Shown here piece by piece: positions 32,975 to 40,459 of a stretch of 64,000 nucleotides of DNA. The stretch spans positions 1 to 64,000 of the forward strand of contig JBFYKH010000071.1 in the NCBI GenBank assembly GCA_041306075.1. Direction: 5' to 3'. The notes below the pieces were generated by a model. The model ran no database searches, was not told the origin of the DNA, and was given only the letters and a program-made list of their open reading frames with translations. Position numbers and translations under genes: made by a program. Position 1 is the first letter of the stretch, and every line of letters begins with the position of its first letter. Origin of the DNA: JAHIYG01 sp041306075 (GTDB taxonomy: Archaea; Altiarchaeota; Altiarchaeia; IMC4; SCGC-AAA252-I15).

Positions 32975-32982
32975 TTTTTTTA
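32975..32982 (+). promoter_or_regulatory. T-run acting as terminator and/or TATA element
   Basis: GGGC followed by TTTTTTTA comes 9 nt after the pyrophosphatase stop, flanked by GGGGC and GGCCCC that could pair. A poly-T run can end archaeal transcription; the same segment (TTTTTATC) is centred about 27 nt before the ATG of the SPFH gene and may be its TATA box. Confidence 0.4.
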
Positions 32983-33005
32983 TCGGCCCCGCCAAAGTAT
33001 TCCTC

Positions 33006-33992
33006 ATGGAACGGTACAACCCCCAGATTGACGGGGAATTGGGCAACAAGATAGTGAAGTATGTCGTATACGGCGTCGTCGGCTTCTTCGTCGCCGTCCT
33101 CTTACTGAACTCCGTGTTCGACGTGCTGGTCGTCGTGCAGCCCGGCTACGTCGGCGTCGACTACACGGCATGGGGCGGGATAACGATGGACAAGGTCCGG
33201 GAGCCGGGCTGGAGCCTGAAGCTGCCTATAATACAGAAGGTCTACATGGTGAAGACCGCCAGGGACACGGTCAACCTCTATCCGGGCGGGGACGACGTTG
33301 CCATAACGGCCCCTACTAAGGAGGGCCTCCTGGTGACGACGGACGTCTCGGTCCTTTACCGGATTAAGCCGGGCGTGGCGCCGAAGCTGGTCCAGGAGCT
33401 GACTCCGGACTACAGGCGCGGGACGATTATGCCGAGGATACGCTCCGCCGTCCGGGAGGTGAGCGGCGGCATGTCGGTGACAGAGCTGTATGGTCCGGGC
33501 AGGGAGAGGATGCAGCAGGAGATATTCAACAAGCTCCTGGTCGAGCTGGAGAAGGACGGCTTCATCCTCGAGGAGGTACTGGTCAGGGAGATAGACATGC
33601 CCCCCGACATAACCCGTGCGATAGAGGACAAGCAGTCCATGGAGCAGTCGGCGATGAAGAAGCAGTACGAGGTCGACCTCACCCAGAAGGAGGCCGAGCG
33701 GCTGAAGCTCCAGGGCGAGGGCCAGGCTAACATGCAGGTGGCGATAGCGGACGGCGAGGCGAAGGCGCAGATTGCGAGGGCCAAGGGCCAGGCCGAGGCG
33801 AAGCTCATCGTCGCCAAGGCGGAGGCCGAGGCGCTGAAGACGGTCGCGGACGCGATGAGCGCTAATCCGAGGGCCTACGACTTCAAGCAGCTGCAGATAA
33901 TGGAGCAGCTCTACACGAACCCGAACACGAAGTTCGTGGCGCTGCCGAGCGACCAGATGATATACCAGCTGCCCGCGAGCATGACTCAGTGA
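33006..33992 (+). CDS. SPFH/prohibitin-family membrane protein
   Basis: A 328-residue protein with one N-terminal span (about residues 17-40), the SPFH domain (residues about 45-210, beginning VVVQPGYVGVDYTAWGG) and a coiled coil rich in Glu, Ala, Gln and Lys (KEAERLKLQGEGQANMQVAI). It resembles prohibitin and stomatin, which assemble into large membrane rings. No NfeD-type protease gene is adjacent. The last 7 nt overlap the convergent Nudix gene. Confidence 0.92.
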   Translation: MERYNPQIDGELGNKIVKYVVYGVVGFFVAVLLLNSVFDVLVVVQPGYVGVDYTAWGGITMDKVREPGWSLKLPIIQKVYMVKTARDTVNLYPGGDDVAITAPTKEGLLVTTDVSVLYRIKPGVAPKLVQELTPDYRRGTIMPRIRSAVREVSGGMSVTELYGPGRERMQQEIFNKLLVELEKDGFILEEVLVREIDMPPDITRAIEDKQSMEQSAMKKQYEVDLTQKEAERLKLQGEGQANMQVAIADGEAKAQIARAKGQAEAKLIVAKAEAEALKTVADAMSANPRAYDFKQLQIMEQLYTNPNTKFVALPSDQMIYQLPASMTQ

Positions 33993-34483
33993 TTGCGGAC
34001 ATACTCCCGGAGTATCGGCAGAAGCTCAGCCGTCTCCGGGATGAACTTTTCTTTTCTGACCAGCTCTTCGGCCTCAGCCACGGTCATGAACCATCCGGCC
34101 TCGATTTCCTCCGCAAGGAGCTTCGGCTCCCCGTCGGCGACGAACCCGTAAACAGTGACGTTCTCGCACTCCTGCGGCAGCCTCTTCCTGAAGTAACCCA
34201 TCCTGAAGGGCTTCGATTTTAATCCCGCCTCCTCCTCGGCCTCCCGGACGACGGCATCGTCGGGCGTCTCACCGGAGCCGACGTGGCCGCCGAGTACGAT
34301 GCTTTGGAGGCCGCCGAAGAACTCCTTGTCTTTCGACCTTCGATTGACCAGCACCCTCCCCGCCTTGTCGAATATGAAGAACTGGACGCTCCTGTGGGTC
34401 AGCCGCCCACCATGGCACTCGCCCCTTGAGGCCTGTCCGACGACCCGGTCATCGTCGTCGACGACGTCGAAGACCTCGCTCAT
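33986..34483 (-). CDS. Nudix hydrolase, isopentenyl-diphosphate-isomerase-like
   Basis: A 165-residue Nudix protein. The Nudix box is complete (GGHVGSGETPDDAVVREAEE, then EAGL). The preceding THRSVQFFIFDKAGRVLVNR is typical of the YfcD/IDI-like subgroup. The substrate is not readable; IDI-like activity would fit the mevalonate operon 2 kb away but many relatives are not isomerases. Its ATG is inside the MCM stop (ATGA), so it is the second gene of the MCM operon. Confidence 0.9.
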   Translation of the reverse strand: MSEVFDVVDDDDRVVGQASRGECHGGRLTHRSVQFFIFDKAGRVLVNRRSKDKEFFGGLQSIVLGGHVGSGETPDDAVVREAEEEAGLKSKPFRMGYFRKRLPQECENVTVYGFVADGEPKLLAEEIEAGWFMTVAEAEELVRKEKFIPETAELLPILREYVRNH

Positions 34484-36486
34484 CTTTCCTCTACGAACAT
34501 GTACCTGCCGTGCCTGGGCTCGTATATTATCCCCTTGTTCCTGAGCTCGTTCACGACGCGCTCGACGTCGAAGCGGTCTATGTTCTTCGCCTTTGCGGAC
34601 TCCACCAGGTCGTCCAGGGTCGCCATGTTGTCCGGCGAGGCGCCGGCAAGCTGCCTCATGATGTCCTCCACAGCCTTTATCCTGTCCCTCACGCTCTTGG
34701 GGTGGTCCGTGACTATCCTGTCTATGTCGAGCTCGCCCGTGGCCGCGTCCGTCGCTATCTCCCTGAGGACGAACTCCGTCAGCCTGATGGCGCGGTCAAC
34801 GTCAGACAGCGACACCTCGTTGGAGAGGCGCATCTTCGCCGACGCCTCCGAAAGCCTGATGAGCGCCTCAAGCTGCCTCGGGGTCGCTGCGGCCGTGCCC
34901 TTGCTCCTGCCCCTCAAGGCGACGTAGAACCCCTTCAGCTTCTCGGCCGTGGTCGCGTCAAGCCGGGGGTTCACGTTCCTGCGCGCATAGGCGACGTACT
35001 TCCTGAAAAGTCCCTGGTCTATCGCCGGCGCTATCTTCTTCATCTCCTCCTCGGACTGGTGCATGAGGAGCATCTGGTCTGCTATCGCCCTGTCCCTCTC
35101 GCTGTCGAGTATGTCCCTTATCGCGAAGATGAGGTCGAACCTGGATATCAGGGTCGGCGGTATGTCGAACTGGTCCGCCAGCGGCTTGTACGTGTCGAAC
35201 CTGGAGAACTTCGGGTTCGAGGCCGCGAGTATGCTCGTGTTCGCCTTGAACTTGGCGACTATCCCGGCCTTGGCGACGCTGATGGTCTGCTGCTCCATGG
35301 CCTCGTGCATGGCGCTCCGGTCCTCCTTATCCATCTTGTCGAACTCGTCTATCGCGGCTATCCCGCCTCCCGCAAGGACGAGAGCCCCCGCCTTCAGGGT
35401 CCACGCGCCCTCCGCGAACTCGTCCTTCTCGGCGGTGGCCGTGAGCCCGGCGCCCGTGGTCCCCTTACCCGTGACGAATATGCATTTGGGGGCTATTTTC
35501 GTGACGTACTGGAGTATCCTGGATTTCGCGACTCCCGGGTCACCTATGAGGAGGAGGTGTATGTCGCCACGGGCGACGGTGCCCTCGGGCGTCACCTTGC
35601 CCTGCCTTCCGCCGAAGAGCTGGAGGGCTATGGCCTCCTTCATTTCGTTGTATCCGTAGATTGAGGGCGCTATCGACTTGATTATCTTGTCGTGGAGCTC
35701 CGGTTCCTTCGCCAAAAGGAGTATCTGCCTCTCCTCCTCGTCGCTGATGTCCAGCTCCTCGAACTCCTTCTGTATCGCCTCTATGTGGTTGACTTCGATG
35801 CGCTTGTGGTATACGGCGCCCTTCATCTTCGGGGGCGTCAGCCGGACTATCCCCGTGATCATGACCTGGTCGCCCGCGGTCACGAGGTCGGTCATGTCGT
35901 CCTCGGCCCAGAGCTCGATTCTGCGGGCCTGCTCGCCGCCCCTCAGCATCTCGAGGGGCTCCTGTATCTCCAGGGACTGGACGTCCGTCCACATGCTCTC
36001 CTCCGCGATGAACCTGAGGTCGCTCTTGCCGCAGGACTTGCAGCGGTGCGGCTCGATGAGCATCATCTTGTCCTGCACCACCCAGTTCTTCTCGTCGCAG
36101 CGGTTGCACACGAAGAGGGCGTTCTGGACCTTCGGATTCACCTCCGTTATCTTGGTCACCGTCCCCTCGACGGCTATCATGCGGCCTATGTACTCCGCGG
36201 TGATGTTCCTGACATCGACGTTGTACCCCTTCACCTTCGGGAGGTTGGTGAACCTCGTGTGGAACTTCGGCTTCTCGACGATGGTGAGTATGCCCATGTT
36301 GTTGAGGATTTCGTCGAATAAGCTAAGGACCTCGTCGGGGCTCTCCCTAAGCCTGTCGGCGAGCTCGTGGTCGAAGCGCTCGAGCTCCGCGAAGTCCAGG
36401 ACTAGGCTCTTCACGTCCGGGTACTTCTCCCCGAGCGTCCTCAGCTGCTCCTTCTGCCTTCCGATGAACTCCTCAACCTTTTCCAA
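34480..36486 (-). CDS. mcm: Replicative helicase MCM
   Basis: Ring helicase that unwinds DNA at replication forks. The 668-residue chain has an N-terminal domain with a zinc site (CNRC ... CKSC, about residues 128-155), the AAA+ core with Walker A GDPGVAKS, Walker B IAAIDEFDKM and arginine finger SRFDL, and a C-terminal winged-helix region. The frame begins with TTG (MEKVEEFIGRQ); no ATG precedes it and the next in-frame ATG lies deep inside the domain. No intein is present. The Nudix gene is coupled downstream. Confidence 0.97.
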   Translation of the reverse strand: MEKVEEFIGRQKEQLRTLGEKYPDVKSLVLDFAELERFDHELADRLRESPDEVLSLFDEILNNMGILTIVEKPKFHTRFTNLPKVKGYNVDVRNITAEYIGRMIAVEGTVTKITEVNPKVQNALFVCNRCDEKNWVVQDKMMLIEPHRCKSCGKSDLRFIAEESMWTDVQSLEIQEPLEMLRGGEQARRIELWAEDDMTDLVTAGDQVMITGIVRLTPPKMKGAVYHKRIEVNHIEAIQKEFEELDISDEEERQILLLAKEPELHDKIIKSIAPSIYGYNEMKEAIALQLFGGRQGKVTPEGTVARGDIHLLLIGDPGVAKSRILQYVTKIAPKCIFVTGKGTTGAGLTATAEKDEFAEGAWTLKAGALVLAGGGIAAIDEFDKMDKEDRSAMHEAMEQQTISVAKAGIVAKFKANTSILAASNPKFSRFDTYKPLADQFDIPPTLISRFDLIFAIRDILDSERDRAIADQMLLMHQSEEEMKKIAPAIDQGLFRKYVAYARRNVNPRLDATTAEKLKGFYVALRGRSKGTAAATPRQLEALIRLSEASAKMRLSNEVSLSDVDRAIRLTEFVLREIATDAATGELDIDRIVTDHPKSVRDRIKAVEDIMRQLAGASPDNMATLDDLVESAKAKNIDRFDVERVVNELRNKGIIYEPRHGRYMFVEER

Positions 36487-36578
36487 GCCGACGCACCAGC
36501 CAAAAACCGGAGTAACGTATAGGTAGCGGGGGATTTATAAAACTATGCTTGGCGAACCCGCAATCAACTTCGTCATTT

Positions 36579-36596
36579 GTCGAACATACGTTCGAC
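36579..36596 (+). promoter_or_regulatory. Palindromic operator upstream of the HTH regulator
   Basis: GTCGAAC-ATAC-GTTCGAC is a perfect 7-bp inverted repeat with a 4-nt centre. It ends 2 nt before the TATA box of the regulator gene, the classic position for a site that blocks or assists TBP/TFB binding. Autoregulation by the HTH protein encoded downstream is the simplest reading. Confidence 0.6.
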
Positions 36597-36597
36597 A

Positions 36598-36606
36598 TTA
36601 TTTAAA
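36598..36606 (+). promoter_or_regulatory. TATA box of the mevalonate-entry operon
   Basis: TTATTTAAA is centred about 27 nt before the ATG at 36629 and abuts the palindrome on its left. It excludes the longer in-frame start at 36545, which lies upstream of the promoter. Confidence 0.6.
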
Positions 36607-36628
36607 CCTCACAGCCTATAATACGGCT

Positions 36629-37336
36629 ATGTCCAAGGAGACCGAAGGCGCGGCCAAGGTCATGGCGGGGGAGATAACGCTCTCCAAGGACCATGCGGAG
36701 TCCATGCGCAGATGGCGGTGCGCCTTCGGCGTGAGGCAGGCGGAACTCGCAAAAAGGCTGAAGGTGTCCCCATCCGTCGTCTCCGACTACGAGAGCGGCC
36801 GCAGGCGCTCACCCGGCGTGGGATACGTCAGCCGCCTCGTCGAGACACTCGTCGGCATCGACCTCGAACGCGGCGGCCAGGTCATATCCAAGTTCATCAC
36901 CCCCCACGAGCCGGGGGCCATACTGGACATCAGGGAGTTCGACGCCCCCGTGAAGGCGTCGCGCATCGTGAAGCTCCTGGACGGGGAGGTCCTCACCCAG
37001 AAGGCGAATGTCGCCCACAAGGAGATGATGGGCTACACCGTGATAGACAGCATCCAGGCGATACTCAGGCTCAACGACCGGGACTTCAGGACCATATACG
37101 GCTCCACGACGGAGCGCGCCCTCGTGTTCACGAAGGTTAGGCTCGGCCGCTCCCCGCTCATCGCCATCAAAGTCACCCAGCAGAAGCCCGGGATGATAGT
37201 CCTTCACGGGCTCGCGGCTAACAAGGTGGACAAGCTCGCACTCCACATAGCGGAGAGCGAGAATATACCCCTCGCGGTGTCAGGGCTTAAAAACGAGGAA
37301 GACGTTATAGAAAGGCTCAGGAGGAACCTAACATGA
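36629..37336 (+). CDS. HTH transcriptional regulator of the mevalonate operon
   Basis: A 235-residue protein with an XRE-type helix-turn-helix near residues 35-85 (RQAELAKRLKVSPSVVSDYE, then SGRRRSPG) and a C-terminal domain that may sense a ligand (TVIDSIQAILRLNDRDFRTI region). Genes of this type precede HMG-CoA synthase in many archaea. The ATG overlaps none upstream, but its stop overlaps the HMG-CoA synthase start (ATGA). The perfect palindrome next to its TATA box suggests self-regulation and control of isoprenoid lipid synthesis. Confidence 0.88.
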   Translation: MSKETEGAAKVMAGEITLSKDHAESMRRWRCAFGVRQAELAKRLKVSPSVVSDYESGRRRSPGVGYVSRLVETLVGIDLERGGQVISKFITPHEPGAILDIREFDAPVKASRIVKLLDGEVLTQKANVAHKEMMGYTVIDSIQAILRLNDRDFRTIYGSTTERALVFTKVRLGRSPLIAIKVTQQKPGMIVLHGLAANKVDKLALHIAESENIPLAVSGLKNEEDVIERLRRNLT

Positions 37337-38385
37337 CAGGGATAGTCGGCTACGGCGCATACGTGCCCAAGTACAGGATAAAGACGGTGGAGATAAGCAA
37401 GGTGTGGGGCGGAGAGGGCGACCGGGTCGCCAAAGGCCTGAACGTCCACGAGAAGAGCGTCCCCGGCCTCGACGAGGACGTCGTCACCATATCCGTAGCA
37501 GCTGCAAGGCTCTCAATCCGGCACGCGAGAATCGACCCGAAGGACATCGAGGCGATATACGTGGGCTCGGAGTCGCACCCGTACGCCGTGAAGCCGACGG
37601 CGACGATAGTCGCGGAGGCGTTGGAGGCCACGCCCGACATGACGGCCGCCGACTTCCAGTTCGCATGCAAGGCCGGGACGGCCGCGATACAGACGTGCAT
37701 GGGCCTCACGAAGTCGAAGATGATAAAGTACGGCCTCGCCATAGGCGCTGACACGAGCCAGGGCAGGCCCGGGGACGCCCTCGAGTACACCGCGTCCGCG
37801 GGCGGAGCGGCCTACATCATCGGCGAGGAGAGGACCGTGGCGGACATAACGGACACATACTCGTTCTCCACGGACACCCCGGACTTCTGGAGGAGGGAGG
37901 GGCAGGATTTCCCGCGGCACGGCTCCAGGTTCACGGGCGAGCCCGCATACTTCAAGCACGTCATAGCCGCGTCGAAGAGGATAATGGAGCGCAACAGCCT
38001 CAAGCCGGAGGACTTCAAGTACGCGGTCTTCCACCAGCCCAACGGGAAGTTCCCGCTGCAGGCCGCCCACATGCTCGGATTCAAGCGGGAGCAGGTCGAA
38101 GCCGGCCTCCTCACGCCCGTCATCGGCAACACCTACTCGGGCGCGACGCCCATCGGCCTCTCCGCCGTCCTGGACGTCGCAGAGCCCGGAGACATGATAC
38201 TGGCGACATCCTACGGCTCGGGGGCGGGAAGCGACGCCTTCGTCATAGAGGCGACCGACCTGATATCCGAAAACCGGAACCCGGAGCCGGTGAGGGAGCA
38301 GATAAAGCACAAAGAGTACCTGGACTACAGCATATACGCCAAATTCAAGGGCAAGATAAAGGGGGTATACCTCCAGAAAGGGTGA
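37333..38385 (+). CDS. Hydroxymethylglutaryl-CoA synthase
   Basis: Condenses acetyl-CoA with acetoacetyl-CoA to HMG-CoA, the committed precursor of mevalonate and archaeal lipids. The 350 residues hold the catalytic Glu in GLNVHEKSVPG, Cys in FACKAGTAAIQTC and His in FHQPNGKFP, plus GNTYSGATPIGL. It is flanked by thiolase and DUF35 genes, matching the archaeal complex in which these three proteins channel acetoacetyl-CoA. Confidence 0.97.
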   Translation: MTGIVGYGAYVPKYRIKTVEISKVWGGEGDRVAKGLNVHEKSVPGLDEDVVTISVAAARLSIRHARIDPKDIEAIYVGSESHPYAVKPTATIVAEALEATPDMTAADFQFACKAGTAAIQTCMGLTKSKMIKYGLAIGADTSQGRPGDALEYTASAGGAAYIIGEERTVADITDTYSFSTDTPDFWRREGQDFPRHGSRFTGEPAYFKHVIAASKRIMERNSLKPEDFKYAVFHQPNGKFPLQAAHMLGFKREQVEAGLLTPVIGNTYSGATPIGLSAVLDVAEPGDMILATSYGSGAGSDAFVIEATDLISENRNPEPVREQIKHKEYLDYSIYAKFKGKIKGVYLQKG

Positions 38386-38390
38386 ATGGG

Positions 38391-39560
38391 ATGACTGACG
38401 TCGCAATAATAGGGGCCGGGGTGACCCAGTTCGGGGAATTCTGGGAGCGAAGCTACAGGGACCTGATAACCGAGGCGGGAGTGAAGGCGATAAAGGACGC
38501 GGGCATAGACGGCATAGAAGTCCAGGCATTGTACGTGGGCTCCATGACGCCCGGCATCTTCATACAGCAGGAGCACATCGGCCCACTGGTGGCGGACAAC
38601 GCGGGCCTCACCGGCATACCGGCGACCCGCGTGGAGTCGGCCTGCGCATCGGGCGGAATAGCGCTCAGGGAGGCGTATCTCGCAATCAAGGCAGGCGTCG
38701 CGGACGTGGTCGTCGCGGGCGGCGTCGAGAAGATGACGGACGCCAGCATCGAGCACGCGACCGACGCGCTCGCAGGGGCCGCGGACCAGGAGTGGGAGGC
38801 CTTCCACGGGGTCACCTTCCCGGCATTGTACGCGATGATGGCGCGCCGCCACATGCTAGAGTACGGCACGACTGAGGAGCAGATGGGCATGGTCGCGGTC
38901 AAGAACCACCATAACGGGGCCTTCAACCCTAACGCGCAGTTCAGGAAGCCGGTGACGCTCGAGGAGGTCATGAAGTCCTCCCCGGTCGCGGACCCACTTA
39001 AGCTCCTGGACTGTTCCCCCATAACCGACGGGGCGGCGGCGGTCATACTGGCGAGCCGTGAGCGCGCCCGGGAACTCTGCGACAACCCGGTCTGGATAAC
39101 AGGCTCCGGTCAGGCGTCCGACACCCTGGCATTGCACGACCGCAAGAGCCTGTGCAGGACGGAGGCCGCGGTGAAGGCCTCGAAGATGGCCTACAAGATG
39201 GCCAACGTCTCGCCCGCGGACCTGGACTTCGCGGAAGTCCATGACTGCTTCACGATAGCGGAGATAATGGCGATAGAGAGCCTCGGCTTCTGCAAGCTCG
39301 GGGAAGGCGGCAAGTTCACCGAGCGGGGGGAGACGTCCCTGAAGGGCTCGATGCCCGTCAACACGTCGGGCGGCCTCAAGGCGAAGGGCCACCCTGTGGG
39401 GGCGACGGGGATAGCCCAGGCGGTGGAGGCGGTGCTTCAGCTTCGGGGCAAGGCCGAGAAAAGGCAGGTTGACGGGGCGAAGGTCGGCCTCGCCCACAAC
39501 GTCGGGGGCAGCGGCGCCTCATGCGTGGTCCACATATTCGAGAACGAGGTGCGGAAATGA
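38391..39560 (+). CDS. Acetyl-CoA acetyltransferase (archaeal thiolase)
   Basis: Makes acetoacetyl-CoA for HMG-CoA synthase. The 389-residue protein has the nucleophile Cys in ESACASGGIALREA, the HDCFT motif and the His-containing GGLKAKGHPVGATG; the second Cys of bacterial thiolases is absent (AHNVGGSGAS), as in archaeal homologues. I use the ATG at 38391, preceded by GGTGA; a GTG at 38382 overlapping the previous stop is an alternative. The next gene overlaps its stop by ATGA. Confidence 0.95.
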   Translation: MTDVAIIGAGVTQFGEFWERSYRDLITEAGVKAIKDAGIDGIEVQALYVGSMTPGIFIQQEHIGPLVADNAGLTGIPATRVESACASGGIALREAYLAIKAGVADVVVAGGVEKMTDASIEHATDALAGAADQEWEAFHGVTFPALYAMMARRHMLEYGTTEEQMGMVAVKNHHNGAFNPNAQFRKPVTLEEVMKSSPVADPLKLLDCSPITDGAAAVILASRERARELCDNPVWITGSGQASDTLALHDRKSLCRTEAAVKASKMAYKMANVSPADLDFAEVHDCFTIAEIMAIESLGFCKLGEGGKFTERGETSLKGSMPVNTSGGLKAKGHPVGATGIAQAVEAVLQLRGKAEKRQVDGAKVGLAHNVGGSGASCVVHIFENEVRK

Positions 39561-39958
39561 CGGAAGGCCTTGCGTTGCACTGGAGGCTCATCCAGCCCAG
39601 GTACAATCTCGTCGGCAGCGTCTGCAAGACGTGCGGTCAGCATTATTTCCCGCCGAGGAACATCTGTCCGGACTGCAGGCGAAGGGGCGTGATAGAGAAG
39701 TTCAAGTTCTCGGGCGAAGGCGAAGTCTACACCTACACGGTGGTGCGCGCGGCGCCGACCGGGTTCGAGTACCAGAAGCCCTACGTCGTCGCGATAGTCA
39801 AGCTGAGTGAGGGCGCCCTTTGCACCGCGCAGCTCGTCGACTGCAGGCCGGAGGAGGTCGAGGTCGGCAAGCCGGTGGAGATGGTGTTCCGGAAGATTAT
39901 GGCGGACGATGAGGCCGGGATAATCCGTTACGGGTATAAGTTTAGGTTAAAGAGATAG
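39557..39958 (+). CDS. DUF35 OB-fold scaffold protein of the thiolase/HMGCS complex
   Basis: A 133-residue protein with a rubredoxin-like zinc ribbon (CKTCGQHYFPPRNICPDC, residues about 24-41) and an OB-fold (VYTYTVVRAAPTGFEYQKPY). Archaeal DUF35 proteins bridge thiolase and HMG-CoA synthase and share their CoA site. The ATGA overlap with the thiolase gene supports complex formation. It is the last gene of the operon. Confidence 0.92.
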   Translation: MTEGLALHWRLIQPRYNLVGSVCKTCGQHYFPPRNICPDCRRRGVIEKFKFSGEGEVYTYTVVRAAPTGFEYQKPYVVAIVKLSEGALCTAQLVDCRPEEVEVGKPVEMVFRKIMADDEAGIIRYGYKFRLKR

Positions 39959-39967
39959 TTTAATCTA

Positions 39968-39979
39968 AATTTATAAATA
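39968..39979 (+). promoter_or_regulatory. Strong TATA box upstream of the RNA/tRNA region
   Basis: AATTTATAAATA, about 10 nt after the DUF35 stop, is the best TATA match of the window. Transcription would begin near 40001, directly before the hairpin CACATTTA-GAAAAG-TAAATGTG (40003-40024). No protein start follows at leaderless distance, so it probably serves the structured RNA and tRNA downstream. Confidence 0.5.
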
Positions 39980-40002
39980 CGTGGTACCTTGGTTAACAAG
40001 AA

Positions 40003-40024
40003 CACATTTAGAAAAGTAAATGTG
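40003..40024 (+). other. 8-bp hairpin at the predicted transcript 5' end
   Basis: CACATTTA and TAAATGTG form a perfect stem around GAAAAG. It lies at the expected start site of the promoter at 39968-39979 and may cap or protect the transcript's 5' end. Confidence 0.4.
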
Positions 40025-40128
40025 CAAATGTAACCTATCTACCTCCCCCAACCACCCCCCCAAAACACCCCCTAAACCCCACACTCAGTTTTTTACCACA
40101 ACCACCACTAATCATAACCAAAACACAA
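40025..40128 (+). other. G-depleted C/A-rich tract with G-quadruplex motif on the minus strand
   Basis: In about 104 nt the plus strand has only three G. Four C-runs of 5, 7, 5 and 4 (40045-40049, 40055-40061, 40068-40072, 40077-40080) give the minus strand G4-N4-G5-N6-G7-N5-G5, a textbook quadruplex pattern; the plus strand could form an i-motif. No coding frame is credible. As RNA the plus strand would be an unstructured A/C linker before the folded RNA. Confidence 0.55.
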
Positions 40129-40230
40129 GCCTAAAGCCAAGCCTGGATATTCGAGAACCCGGTGGGTTCTCTCACCCGGACAGCCTTCGGCTGTCCAAGG
40201 TGGCGTCAGCGAATCCAGGACGGCTTAGGC
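40129..40230 (+). ncRNA. Structured RNA candidate, three-way junction, next to tRNA-Arg
   Basis: About 102 nt fold into nested perfect stems: P1 40129-40138 with 40222-40230 (one bulged A), P2 CCTGGAT-AT-TCG with CGAATCCAGG (40142-40153/40210-40219), hairpin P3 AGAACCC-GGT-GGGTTCT (40154-40170) and hairpin P4 with GGACAGCC-TTC-GGCTGTCC extended by CACC/GGTG (40173-40202). Positions 40129-40150 and 40201-40210 copy the 5' half of the tRNA-Arg 13 nt downstream, with about 50 nt (P3 and most of P4) between them. It is either a new small RNA co-transcribed with the tRNA or the remains of a tRNA copy with an insertion. No C/D or H/ACA boxes found. Confidence 0.5.
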
Positions 40231-40243
40231 GGAAAAAGACATT

Positions 40244-40318
40244 GGGCCTGTAGCCAAGCCTGGATATGGCGTCAGCCTTCTAAGCTGAAGATCCCGGGTT
40301 CAAATCCCGGCGGGCCCG
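40244..40318 (+). tRNA. tRNA-Arg (UCU anticodon)
   Basis: A complete 75-nt cloverleaf: acceptor GGGCCTG/CGGGCCC (one G-U), D stem GCCA/TGGC, anticodon stem TCAGC/GCTGA with loop CTTCTAA (anticodon TCT at 40279-40281), T stem CCGGG/CCCGG with loop TTCAAAT and discriminator G. There is no intron and no encoded CCA. A run of six T begins 22 nt later (40340-40345) and may end transcription. It reads AGA (and AGG by wobble) codons. Parts of it are duplicated on both sides. Confidence 0.97.
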
Positions 40319-40459
40319 AATCCGATAAATTCACTTAGATTTTTTGTCGCCTACCCGCCGGGCCCGAACAAGTATATCCGACCAGCCCCCACAACCTTTT
40401 AACGTTGAAAACTCATTAGAAGTGAACCCCCGCCATTCGCTTAATGCTTAGCCCCTACA
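40319..40459 (+). other. A+T-rich spacer after the tRNA
   Basis: It holds the T6 run, the 15-nt tRNA 3'-end duplicate and, near its right end, weak TATA-like elements (CTTTTAACG, GCTTAATGC) before the membrane-protein start. Nothing else is seen. Confidence 0.4.
40354..40368 (+). repeat. Duplicate of the tRNA-Arg 3' end (att-like)
   Basis: CCCGCCGGGCCCGAA matches CCCGGCGGGCCCGAA at 40306-40320 (the 3' T-stem and acceptor end of the tRNA plus two flanking bases) in 14 of 15 positions. A 3'-end copy behind a tRNA is the usual scar of site-specific integration into tRNA genes. The two copies are only 48 nt apart, so no complete element lies between them. Confidence 0.5.
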
